Both the position numbers and the translations under genes were made by a program. Shown here piece after piece: positions 56,690-64,000 of a stretch of 64,000 nucleotides of DNA. The notes beneath the pieces are model-generated. The model had not been told where the DNA came from, did no database searches, and was given only the letters and a program-made list of their open reading frames with translations. The stretch's first letter is position 1, and each line of letters begins with the position of its first letter. The DNA is from DATJPW01 sp963752855 (GTDB lineage Bacteria > Desulfobacterota > Desulfomonilia > Desulfomonilales > Desulfomonilaceae): assembly GCA_963752855.1 (NCBI GenBank), contig CAVVZX010000009.1:1-64000 (forward strand), in the 5' to 3' direction.

Positions 56690-57253
56690 TACTCAGAACA
56701 GGCAGATTTCGGAAGCGCAATAATAAATAACAGGTTAAATGTAGAGTATTTTCTAAATAACACTCTAAAAGAATAGTTGATAAAGTTGGCACGTAATTAA
56801 AAATAGTGCGCCGTTAAGCTCGTGTGCGGGCAGCCAACCTTTTGCGGTATCGAGGTTGGTCGCAACGAATGAGAGTTTTCGGAAAGGGGGTCCAGGTCGA
56901 CTGGGCGTGGGGCCAACAATGCGCCTCAATGTCCCTTGTCTGCGATTAACTTAATGCCTGCACAAAAGCGGTGCTCGCCGTGCGCGGAGCGCCTTTTGCA
57001 AAAGGGTTTTCCCTCTGGTCGTCCGCTTTCTGAAAATCATTTCTCCGCTTTCCTATACCCGACAGTGACCGGCAAGATGCCGGTCCTACTGATTTTCATG
57101 ATTCTACGCGACCTTTCGTTTCATGCGGCGTTTCTGCTCGTCTGATTTCACTTGATAGTCGGACCAACAGGGCTCTATCTGCCGCAAGCATAGTGGATAC
57201 AAGCCCTAGGGCGTTTCATTATCTTTCCCCTTTCGCGTGGCTCAATAAATTAT
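56690..57253. other. Intergenic region with one hairpin
   Basis: About 560 bp between the IS630 remnant and the phosphatase gene. I see no convincing gene. At 57067-57085 lies GACCGGCAAGATGCCGGTC, a palindrome that is the exact reverse complement of 50137-50155, extended by CAGT and ACTG arms. The remainder is not recognisable. Confidence 0.45.
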
Positions 57254-59206
57254 TTACCCTTGAGGCAGTGTTCGCGGGCCGAATTCCAAAGCCAGTACGG
57301 TTATATCATCGGCCTGAGGGGCGCCCACGCAAAAGGAAGAAATATCGGCCAGGAGCGCCTCGGTAACCTCTTTAACAGACTTTTCCCGAACGGACGTCAC
57401 GACTTTGAGCAACCTTTCATCAGAAAAGGCTGCGCCTTCGGCGCTAAAGGCCTCTGTGACTCCGTCCGTGTAAGCCAGGAGCACGGTTCCAGCCTTGAAG
57501 GTCAACCGGTCCATAGTGAACTCTGCGTCGTCCATGATCCCAACCACCGGCCCTCCGGGGCGCTTGAGGAAACTCGGCGCGTCGTCCTGGTCCCACAGTA
57601 ACGGAGGATTGTGGCCCCCATTCGCATAAACAAAGGCGCCGGTTTTCACATTCAATATGCCCATAAATACTGTAACGAACATGCAGGATTCGTTGTTGAG
57701 CGCCAAGTGACGGTTGACCCGTGAAAGGATTTGGTCCGGCGCCTCGTCTATACCTGCCGTCGCCTCGATCAGATACTTCGTCACTGTCATAAAAAGGGCG
57801 GCGGGCACTCCTTTTCCTGACACATCCCCGATAACCAGGCACAAGTGGTCTTCGTCCAAAAAGAAAAAATCGTAAAAATCGCCGCCAACCTCTTTGGCCG
57901 GATGCATTACCGCATAAATGTCAAACTCGTCCCTATGGGGAAACGCAGGGAAAACCGACGGCAACATGCTTCTCTGAATGTCCGCGGCTATGGATAATTC
58001 GCTCTCGATTCGCTGTTTAGCCGCAGTGGTTTCGGTGAGGTCCTTGATATATTTCTTCAGGTCCTGAGCCATTGACGTGAAGGATCGAGCTAGCTGTCCG
58101 ACTTCATCCTCCCTTCGAATATCTGAAAAATCTACATCCAGGTCACCATGAGCGACTTTCCCTGTAGCTGCGGCCATACGGCGCAATGGTCGAGCGATAG
58201 ATTGAGCCACCAGCCAGCTCACCAGCAGCAGAAGAATTAAGCCTCCCGCGGCTAATAGGGCGATCCTTTGATGAAGGCTGATCAACTCGGCTAATAACTC
58301 CTTCTTGGGAAATACGGCTCCCAGGGACCAGCCGGGCGATGGTATGCGGGCATAGGCCAAAAAGGCTTCCTCACCGCTCAAGGCAGGCCCGATTTCCGTG
58401 AAATCCGATTCGCCTCGCACCATGGCCAAGCCGATGGTACGCAACGCCGGGTCGTGTAACTCTTCGGCCAGGCTAAACATCGACTCCGACATAATGTATT
58501 CAGGGTTCGGATAAGTGACGAAGCGACCTGTGTCAGAGATTATGAAACAATAGCCTGCGTGGCCTACTTGCACGGAACTGACCAGTTTGGTGAGCCACTC
58601 AAGGGAAAGATCCGCTGTGACGATCCCTCTGATCTTGGGGTCGGCGCCGCGAGCGCCAGGTTCGAAAAAAGGACGCGAACACGTGGTCATGACAATACGG
58701 CCACCATCTTCATCAAAGTACGGATCGGTCCAGACCGGGGCTTTGAGCACTTTTGGAAGGTGATACCAATCTTCCATGAAACAGTCGTCAGAGTCTGATC
58801 CAAGCTGTTTGTATAACATGCCGGATTTGCCCTTGAAGAAATAGGGCGCGAACCGGCGAGGACTTCCATCAAACGCATAAGGTTCAAAGGCCACGGCAGA
58901 CCCGTATACTTCCCTGCTCTCCTCTACCATCCGGCTCATGAGTCGCACCAACGTTTCCTTATCCGGGTTGACCGTTTCCAAAACGGTGGCTAAATGCTTA
59001 GGAACTTTGGCCGCAGCCCGGAATTCCTGTTCTATCTTCCGCGCGACAGACAAAGTAAGGCCCCGGGCGCCTTTCTCAGCCTCCTCCAGGATGATTCGTC
59101 GGGAATAAGAGTAGCTGTAGGCAAGGGCCAGAGCGAAGACTATGGAGGCCCCACACAACACAAGCGCAGTTATCTTGAGACCTATGCTGCTACGCGGCTT
59201 GACCAT
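57254..59206 (-). CDS. Membrane sensor phosphatase: dCache - HAMP - SpoIIE (PP2C)
   Basis: A 650-residue transmembrane serine/threonine phosphatase. A first membrane helix spans about residues 8-32 (IGLKITALVLCGASIVFALA), an extracytoplasmic dCache domain follows (PVWTDPYFDEDGGRIVMTTC, GIVTADLSLEWLTKLVSSVQ, SPGWSLGAVFPKKELLAELI), and a second helix lies near 315-337. HAMP includes ARPLRRMAAATGKVAHGDLD, then a coiled coil. The SpoIIE domain has SIAADIQRSMLPSVFP, GGDFYDFFFLDEDHLCLVIG with DVSGKGVPAALFM and LLAYTDGVTEAFSAEGAAF, holding the metal-binding Asp residues. Such proteins dephosphorylate anti-anti-sigma factors. It starts at the stop of the binding-protein gene upstream (overlap TAATG), implying coupled expression. 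Confidence 0.9.
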   Translation of the reverse strand: MVKPRSSIGLKITALVLCGASIVFALALAYSYSYSRRIILEEAEKGARGLTLSVARKIEQEFRAAAKVPKHLATVLETVNPDKETLVRLMSRMVEESREVYGSAVAFEPYAFDGSPRRFAPYFFKGKSGMLYKQLGSDSDDCFMEDWYHLPKVLKAPVWTDPYFDEDGGRIVMTTCSRPFFEPGARGADPKIRGIVTADLSLEWLTKLVSSVQVGHAGYCFIISDTGRFVTYPNPEYIMSESMFSLAEELHDPALRTIGLAMVRGESDFTEIGPALSGEEAFLAYARIPSPGWSLGAVFPKKELLAELISLHQRIALLAAGGLILLLLVSWLVAQSIARPLRRMAAATGKVAHGDLDVDFSDIRREDEVGQLARSFTSMAQDLKKYIKDLTETTAAKQRIESELSIAADIQRSMLPSVFPAFPHRDEFDIYAVMHPAKEVGGDFYDFFFLDEDHLCLVIGDVSGKGVPAALFMTVTKYLIEATAGIDEAPDQILSRVNRHLALNNESCMFVTVFMGILNVKTGAFVYANGGHNPPLLWDQDDAPSFLKRPGGPVVGIMDDAEFTMDRLTFKAGTVLLAYTDGVTEAFSAEGAAFSDERLLKVVTSVREKSVKEVTEALLADISSFCVGAPQADDITVLALEFGPRTLPQG

Positions 59207-60222
59207 TATTTTGGCCCCCGGTAAAAGTCATCGTATTGTGGGGCTCGTTGGATGAGACGAGAATTTTTTAATATGTCACAGACCAGCGCATAATCCGCCA
59301 TGTTAAGTTTTCCGACAATGCCGGTGTCGCCTTCCGGCATGATCAGCTCTTTCATACGTGCCAGCATCCACCTCTGATGCGCTTTGTTAGTCCCTGTATG
59401 CGCGGCCTTTGCATGCTTCATGACAATATTCAAGGCTTCATCCTGGTTTTCAAAAGCATACAACCAACCCTTTATGGAAGCCTGCACAAAGGCTTCACAC
59501 GATTTGGGATGGCGCCGAAGAGTTTTCTCCAGGCAATATATGCCATCTTCCGGGAAGTTGAGACCGAGCCGGCTAAAGAAGAAGAGAGTCAGGTCATCGG
59601 GATTCAACCCGCTGTTAAGAATGGTGTGGTACTCGTTGTACCACATGGCTGACATGGCATCGACACCTCCTTTGAGAAAGAGGCTCACTGAGGAATAGTT
59701 GGGAATGATGTTGACTTTGAGCCCATACTTTTCAAAAAATGCTTTGGGCTGAATAGAGAACTGCCCCTGCCAGAGGCCAACGTTCTTGCCGTTCAGGTCC
59801 TGCGGCTGCTCTATTCCGCTCTTCTTCTTTGCAATCAGCATCAAGGCTGAACGTTGGCTGATTTGCGCTAGGTTGACGATTGGCAGCCCCGATGCTCTTT
59901 TCTCAATTCCACTGGAGAGCCAATCGGTGCAAAACGTCGCTTCGCCAGACTCAAGAGCCACGAATGGAGGTTTTTGAGGTCCGCCCACCATAAGGTTCAG
60001 GTCAAGCCCAGCTTCGCGATAGAAGCCCTTTTCCAGGGCGACCATGTACCCGGCAAATTGGGCCTGCGGAATCCATTGAGGGCAGAATGAAGCCTTTTTC
60101 AAGCCATTTTCCGTTCCCAGACACACTACAGGCTGGAGCAAGAGGAGGACCCACACTATAATTCCGGTTTTGCAGATATGTTTGGCGGCCGCTTTACTAA
60201 GGAGACGGAGATAGGATTTCAT
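59206..60222 (-). CDS. NMT1/THI5-like periplasmic substrate-binding protein
   Basis: ABC-type binding protein of the NMT1/THI5 (SsuA/ThiY-like) group. I place the start at ATG 60222 because it opens a signal peptide (MKSYLRLLSKAAAKHICKTG, then IIVWVLLLLQPVVCLG); an upstream in-frame start at 60273 is possible. The fold shows ASFCPQWIPQAQFAGYMVAL, EKGFYREAGLDLNLMVGGPQ and GKNVGLWQGQFSIQPKAFFE. SAMWYNEYHTILNSGLNPDD resembles the pyrimidine-binding region of ThiY/THI5. No permease or ATPase is adjacent; instead the gene overlaps a dCache-HAMP-SpoIIE phosphatase, so it may deliver its ligand to that sensor. Length about 338 residues. Confidence 0.85.
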   Translation of the reverse strand: MKSYLRLLSKAAAKHICKTGIIVWVLLLLQPVVCLGTENGLKKASFCPQWIPQAQFAGYMVALEKGFYREAGLDLNLMVGGPQKPPFVALESGEATFCTDWLSSGIEKRASGLPIVNLAQISQRSALMLIAKKKSGIEQPQDLNGKNVGLWQGQFSIQPKAFFEKYGLKVNIIPNYSSVSLFLKGGVDAMSAMWYNEYHTILNSGLNPDDLTLFFFSRLGLNFPEDGIYCLEKTLRRHPKSCEAFVQASIKGWLYAFENQDEALNIVMKHAKAAHTGTNKAHQRWMLARMKELIMPEGDTGIVGKLNMADYALVCDILKNSRLIQRAPQYDDFYRGPK

Positions 60223-60433
60223 TTCATTTTGACAGAACTTTCGCAGGTCCATTGATTGTGGCCTCACCCGCATTATGTACCACGTGTAAGGTCATAGGTA
60301 TAGTGCCTTGTCTTCTTGGAACCGGTAATAATCCCGCGCGGACACTTGAACCCGTGTCGCCGAGCACGAAAGTCATTTGATATAGATTTGGAGTGTTAGC
60401 CAAAAACAGCAGGGAGGTTCGAATACATTGCGT

Positions 60434-60788
60434 TGGTGGAGGCGGCGGGAATCGAACCCGCGTCCGAGAATCTTCAGCTCAAGATATCTACATGCTTATC
60501 CCGAGGTTTGTTTCTCGTCCGGAAAGACACTCTCGGGAGGGTTTCCTTCCAGACCAGCCTGCTAATTATTTCGCTTTGTCTCCAACAGGCTCGAAGACTC
60601 GGCTATCCTGTAACCTACGCCTCTTCCATTCCCACAGGAAAGAAACGGAGAGACGCCAGCCATTACGCGGCTAGAGCGTACTCGTTATTGTTGGCGAGTA
60701 AGTTTTTTCCCGGCGGTTTAACGAGTCACCGGAGTGCTCGACATGCAACCTTGGCCTCAACTATCCCCGTCGAAACCTTTTCGCCCCC
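60434..60788 (-). ncRNA. ssrA: tmRNA (transfer-messenger RNA)
   Basis: One-piece tmRNA, about 355 nt including CCA. The 5' end reads GGGGGCGAAAAGGTTTCGAC from 60788 and the 3' end reads CGGGTTCGATTCCCGCCGCC followed by TCCACCA, ending at 60434; GGGGGCG and CGCCTCC pair as the acceptor stem with one G-T pair, and the T-arm CGGGTTCGATTCCCG is canonical. The tag frame GCC AAC AAT AAC GAG TAC GCT CTA GCC GCG TAA encodes ANNNEYALAA, the ALAA end marking tagged proteins for proteolysis. It rescues stalled ribosomes together with SmpB, whose gene lies 74 bp upstream on the same strand. Confidence 0.95.
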
Positions 60789-60861
60789 TTTGTTGAGTGA
60801 GAGTTTAAAACACTAGATTGATCAGACAGCCGCTGGTTAATATCGGTTCCTATTATTCCCT

Positions 60862-61335
60862 TCATGAGGACCTATGCCGATACTTAACCAGACGCTCCAA
60901 TTCACGGCGCTGCTCTTTTTTCTTTATGGCTTCTCGCTTATCATAGGATCTTTTTCCCTTAGCGAGCGCAAGTTCAACTTTGACTTTACCATGCTTGAAG
61001 TAGAGTTTCAACGGAATCAATGAAAAGCCCCTTTCAGTGACCTTTCCCAACAGCTTTTTCATCTCCCTTTTGTGAATTAACAATTTGCGGTCTCGCAGCG
61101 GTTCGTGATTCTCTCTGTTAGCCTGGTCGTACGGTGAAATATGAGCGTCCACCAGGAATAGCTCACCTTGTCTGAATTTGGCATATGAATCGGAGAGGTT
61201 TGCTCTGCCGCTCCGAAGGGACTTTACTTCCGAACCCACAAGGGCTATGCCGGCTTCAAAGCTGTCTTCGATCTCGAAATTAAAGCGAGCCTTTCTGTTC
61301 TTGCAGATAATCTTGATGTGATCTTCTTGGTTCAT
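60862..61335 (-). CDS. smpB: SsrA-binding protein SmpB
   Basis: SmpB, 157 residues, a normal length. It binds tmRNA and places it in the stalled ribosome's A site. The OB-fold core contains ICKNRKARFNFEIEDSFEAG, IALVGSEVKSLRSGRANLSD and SYAKFRQGELFLVDAHISPY; KRSYDKREAIKKKEQRRELE is the basic C-terminal tail that enters the mRNA channel. ATG 61335 lies 9 bp after the ptsI stop, and ssrA follows immediately, giving an ssrA-smpB pair. Confidence 0.95.
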   Translation of the reverse strand: MNQEDHIKIICKNRKARFNFEIEDSFEAGIALVGSEVKSLRSGRANLSDSYAKFRQGELFLVDAHISPYDQANRENHEPLRDRKLLIHKREMKKLLGKVTERGFSLIPLKLYFKHGKVKVELALAKGKRSYDKREAIKKKEQRRELERLVKYRHRSS

Positions 61336-61344
61336 CGGGTTGGG

Positions 61345-63102
61345 CTAAGACTCGTCAAGAAAGTAATCTTTGGGAAAGCGTTCCCTGATCCAGCTTTCGA
61401 GAAGTCCGTGAATATGCTCCGCGTCCTGCATCTGAAAGGCTTGGTCGGTCAAGGTATGGCAGTCGTCCAAAGTTATAGACCGGATGAATTTCTTGATTCT
61501 CGGTATAGCCAGAGCATTCATCGACAGCTCATCTATGCCAAGCCCGAGTAGAATCGGTATATTCACCGGATCGCCGGCCATTTCGCCGCACATGGCCACC
61601 GGTATTCCTCCGGCCTGACCTGCGATGGTGATTTGGCGTATCAAACGCAGCACCGCAGGATGAAGAGTGTCGTAAAGATAGTTCACGTGCTCGTTAATTC
61701 TGTCAATGGCCAGCGCATACTGAATCAAGTCATTGGTGCCGATGCTGAAGAAATCCACTTCCTTGGCGAAAAGATCGCTAATAGCGACAACGGAAGGCAC
61801 TTCCACGAGAACGCCTAGCTTAACATCATCATCAAACTGTTTGCCTTCAGCAGTAAGCTCTCTCTTGACTTCCCGGATAATTTCTTTTGTGGCGTGAAGT
61901 TCGGTGAGGCACGAGATCATCGGAATAAGCAATTTGCACCGGCCGTGCGCCGCTGCCCTCAGGATCGCTCTCAATTGCGTCTTAAAGAGATCTTTATGAG
62001 TAAGACAAAGTCTTATTGCCCGAAGTCCGAGGGCCGGGTTCGCTTCCGGGGAAATTCCCAGGCTTGAAGCCAACTTATCCCCACCGACATCGAGAGTGCG
62101 TATGGTGACCGGATTGGGACTATTGTTCCGCAATACTTTGCAATATGTCTCGTATTGCTCCTCCTCAGAGGGGAACGAGTCTCTTCCCATAAAGAGGTAT
62201 TCAGTCCGAAACAGGCCTATTCCCTCGCAACCATGGTTGATGGCCAATTCCACTTCATCCATCAACTCGATGTTCGCGGTGATGCTCACTGAACGGCTTC
62301 CATCCCTGGTAACGGCCGGTAGCTGACCATAGGCCATGAGGGACTGTTGGTATTTCCTATAAAGCTCCTCGCGATGCCTGTAGCGGAAAATCATATCCGC
62401 GTCAGGATTTAGAATCACGACGCCGGTGCCGCCATCAACAATGACAGTGTCTCCCGTCTGAGCTTGTTTGCTGATACTCTCCAGCCCGGTGGCTGCCGGG
62501 ATTTTCAACGACCGAGCCATGATTGCGGTATGGGAGGTGCGGCCTCCCATATCTATTGCGAATCCGAGCACATGTTCTCTCTGTATTTGGGCGGTATCAG
62601 CCGGCGAAAGATCGTGAGCGACAATTATGGAATTCGGCGGCAGCTGATGGATCTTGCTTTCCGACGGTATCCCCATCAAGATTCGGAGAACTCTTTCTCC
62701 CACAAAATGTATATCGCGAGCTCTTTCCCTGAAATACTCGTCTTCGATCGTATCAAAGGCGGATGTAATTTTTGACATGATCTCCGAAACAGCCCATTCG
62801 GCATTCTGTCTCTCGGAAGCAATCGCTTTCTTGGTCCCTTCAAAGAACATGCGGTCTTCCAACAGAAGAATATGAGTATCAAGTATGTACAGGTGATTCT
62901 CCAGCGGGTGATGCGGCCCGATACCCTTTTTGACATTCTTCAGGTGTTCAGCCGCCGCTTCAACTGCCGCTTCAAACCGGTTTATTTCTATGGGAACTTC
63001 TTCCAGACTCAGAATGCGCCTGGGGCAAATGTCGGAGGTCAGCCGTTCAATGACGACAACCTGCCCGACGCCTATGCCACCTGATACACCGATTCCCTTC
63101 AA
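61345..63102 (-). CDS. ptsI: Phosphoenolpyruvate-protein phosphotransferase (enzyme I)
   Basis: PTS enzyme I, 585 residues and intact. It autophosphorylates from PEP and passes the phosphate to HPr. The phosphohistidine is H191 in GGRTSHTAIMARS. The PEP-binding barrel shows GIGLFRTEYLFMGRDSFPSE, TLDVGGDKLASSLGI, DFFSIGTNDLIQYALAIDRI and PVAMCGEMAGDP. The start is TTG at 63102 with no strong Shine-Dalgarno sequence; an upstream CTG in frame is possible. It follows ptsH by 56 bp. No sugar-specific EII genes are in the window, so the pair may serve regulation (as in PTS-Ntr) or a permease encoded elsewhere. Confidence 0.93.
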   Translation of the reverse strand: MKGIGVSGGIGVGQVVVIERLTSDICPRRILSLEEVPIEINRFEAAVEAAAEHLKNVKKGIGPHHPLENHLYILDTHILLLEDRMFFEGTKKAIASERQNAEWAVSEIMSKITSAFDTIEDEYFRERARDIHFVGERVLRILMGIPSESKIHQLPPNSIIVAHDLSPADTAQIQREHVLGFAIDMGGRTSHTAIMARSLKIPAATGLESISKQAQTGDTVIVDGGTGVVILNPDADMIFRYRHREELYRKYQQSLMAYGQLPAVTRDGSRSVSITANIELMDEVELAINHGCEGIGLFRTEYLFMGRDSFPSEEEQYETYCKVLRNNSPNPVTIRTLDVGGDKLASSLGISPEANPALGLRAIRLCLTHKDLFKTQLRAILRAAAHGRCKLLIPMISCLTELHATKEIIREVKRELTAEGKQFDDDVKLGVLVEVPSVVAISDLFAKEVDFFSIGTNDLIQYALAIDRINEHVNYLYDTLHPAVLRLIRQITIAGQAGGIPVAMCGEMAGDPVNIPILLGLGIDELSMNALAIPRIKKFIRSITLDDCHTLTDQAFQMQDAEHIHGLLESWIRERFPKDYFLDES

Positions 63103-63158
63103 CAGGCGATTCGCTTCGTTATCTTTCGGCCTGAGGGGAAGGAGTCTGATGATTTTCT

Positions 63159-63446
63159 TCAGTTATCTTCCTGCGTCTCATCTTGAATTAGTCTACTTAT
63201 CTCCTGAATGGCTTCAGTAGAGTCAGGCCCGTGAGCTTTGACCACTATCTCGCTCCCCGGAGTCGCTGCCAACAGTAGCAGCCCTAGCACGCTCCTGGCG
63301 TTTACTTCAACTCCGTCTTTAAGAATGGAGACCTGCGAGGAATAGTTGCGTAGAGTTTGGACCATCATTGTCGCAACTCGCGCGTGCAATCCGAGCTGGT
63401 TTGTCACAGTCAATGTTTTCTCAAGAACAGGTTCATCTCCGGTCAT
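63159..63446 (-). CDS. ptsH: Phosphocarrier protein HPr
   Basis: A 95-residue HPr-like protein. H21 in NQLGLHARVATMMVQ is the phosphorylated His (His15 in E. coli) followed by the conserved Arg; S52 in NARSVLGLLLLAA matches regulatory Ser46, so HPr kinase control is possible if HprK exists. The AATPGSEIVVKAHGPDSTEA segment completes the fold. ATG 63446 is the first gene of the ptsH-ptsI unit read leftward. The 63447-63795 region upstream is without a clear gene and presumably contains the two divergent promoters. Confidence 0.9.
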   Translation of the reverse strand: MTGDEPVLEKTLTVTNQLGLHARVATMMVQTLRNYSSQVSILKDGVEVNARSVLGLLLLAATPGSEIVVKAHGPDSTEAIQEISRLIQDETQEDN

Positions 63447-63795
63447 TAATGCCCCTCAGACTTTCCGATTCTCCTTCAACAAAGTGGAGTGTGTCGCTCG
63501 GGGCAAGTCTTTCAAACAGATTCGAATCTGTCGGCCCCTGGATAAAGCTTTTGCGATTTGGACAAAGACACCAATCACATTAAACCACCCGATGCGGCGT
63601 GTCAATGATGCGAAATGTAGGTTAACGGGTTTGGAATAGTTCGAAAGTCTCAGCATCTGCATAGTCTTTGTGACCTAGTTACGAGGGCATTTGGCAGTTT
63701 TTCCAACTTGACAAGTACTCCAAAAATCTCATAAAATAGCCCTCCCGAGTTATGATCAGGTATGGGGCTGTTTTTGTGGAAGTTTCGGAGGCGCT
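63447..63795. other. Intergenic region between ptsH and the M20 peptidase gene
   Basis: About 350 bp with divergent genes on either side. The stretch 63690-63745 is AT-rich and contains TTGACA at 63708-63713 followed by TAAAAT at 63732-63737 (18 bp apart), a plausible promoter for the peptidase. A minus-strand frame of 68 codons near 63456-63662 has no recognisable family. Confidence 0.45.
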
Positions 63796-64000
63796 GTGAG
63801 ATTCCAAGAGGTTGGAACTAAAATTGACGAACTCAGAGATGAGTGCGTGGATTTCCTTACCCGAATCTGCTCGATCCCTGCGATCGGTCCGGAAAATGAG
63901 GGAGCCGGCGAAATGGAGAAATATCGGGTCATTCAAGAAGAGGTCATCGCTCTAGGACCGGATATGATCGAAGAGGTTCATGCGCCGGATGATCGTGTGC
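63796..64000 (+). CDS. M20-family metallopeptidase/deacylase, N-terminal part
   Basis: Partial gene cut by the window end. GTG 63796 has GGAGG four bases upstream, slightly closer than ideal. The reading VRFQEVGTKIDELRDECVDF, LTRICSIPAIGPENEGAGEM, then EKYRVIQEEVIAL and PDMIEEVHAPDDR resembles the first 70 residues of M20 peptidases of the ArgE/DapE/YgeY type, where SIPAxGPENxGxGE is typical. The metal-binding His-Asp motifs would lie beyond 64000. Assignment is by this short start only. Confidence 0.6.
   Translation, partial: MRFQEVGTKIDELRDECVDFLTRICSIPAIGPENEGAGEMEKYRVIQEEVIALGPDMIEEVHAPDDRV

Noticed and set aside
60393..60816. Open frames of 93 and 127 codons across 60.4-60.8 kb
   Set aside because: They lie on the complementary strand of the tmRNA gene, whose ends and tag frame are unambiguous.

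Overview
The window looks like the chromosome of a strictly anaerobic, metabolically versatile Desulfobacterota-type bacterium (Desulfomonile/Syntrophobacter-like). This placement is an inference from gene content: corrinoid methyl transfer with a reductive activator, CCG-type Fe-S/flavoprotein dehydrogenases, a DUF362 ferredoxin protein, TRAP and branched-chain (Liv) uptake systems, several acyl-CoA synthetases and an epoxyqueuosine-reductase-like ferredoxin protein. No rRNA or intact tRNA is present. A complete tmRNA gene is.

Layout. 0-7 kb: a broken acetoacetate decarboxylase, TetR and DUF362 genes, a PstS-like exported protein and an exported MBL-rhodanese-rhodanese protein. 7-15.4 kb, minus strand: acyl-CoA dehydrogenase, AMP-forming CoA ligase, and two GlcD-like flavoproteins around a CCG Fe-S protein, with a divergent-type MarR regulator. 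15.6-22 kb is accessory DNA: a DUF4062-membrane-TPR protein, an antitoxin-like/HicB pair between ~200-bp direct repeats, a tight array of stem-loops and a 1.6-kb IS4-family element. 22-33.6 kb, plus strand: ADP-forming acyl-CoA synthetase, a His-rich exported protein, a FadR-type regulator, a Liv ABC transporter with fused ATPases, Fe-alcohol dehydrogenase, methylmalonate-semialdehyde dehydrogenase and a ferritin-like protein. 34-37.6 kb: a QueG-like protein, a remnant of a second DUF362 gene, and a btaA-btaB betaine-lipid pair. 38-49.8 kb: a TRAP transporter, CoA ligase, and a corrinoid methyltransferase cluster (methyl-THF methyltransferase, two corrinoid proteins, a UroD-family methyltransferase, a GntR regulator, DUF1638, an ASKHA activator) plus a tautomerase. 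50-57 kb: an outer-membrane protein, a rubredoxin-GAF-adenylate cyclase, a thioesterase, an XRE antitoxin-like protein and a decayed IS630 element. 57-64 kb: a dCache-HAMP-SpoIIE phosphatase coupled to a THI5/NMT1 binding protein, ssrA-smpB, ptsI-ptsH and the start of an M20 peptidase.

Working together. The 7-15 kb, 22-33 kb and 38-49 kb blocks each pair regulation or transport with CoA activation and oxidation of an organic acid. The third block reads best as uptake and activation of a methylated or methoxylated acid, with methyl transfer through corrinoid protein to tetrahydrofolate.

Caveat. About 20 conserved genes are split by frameshifts, mostly single-base, while others of similar length are intact. 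I merged such pieces into single features. Consensus indel errors are the most economical explanation, but true decay cannot be excluded for each gene.
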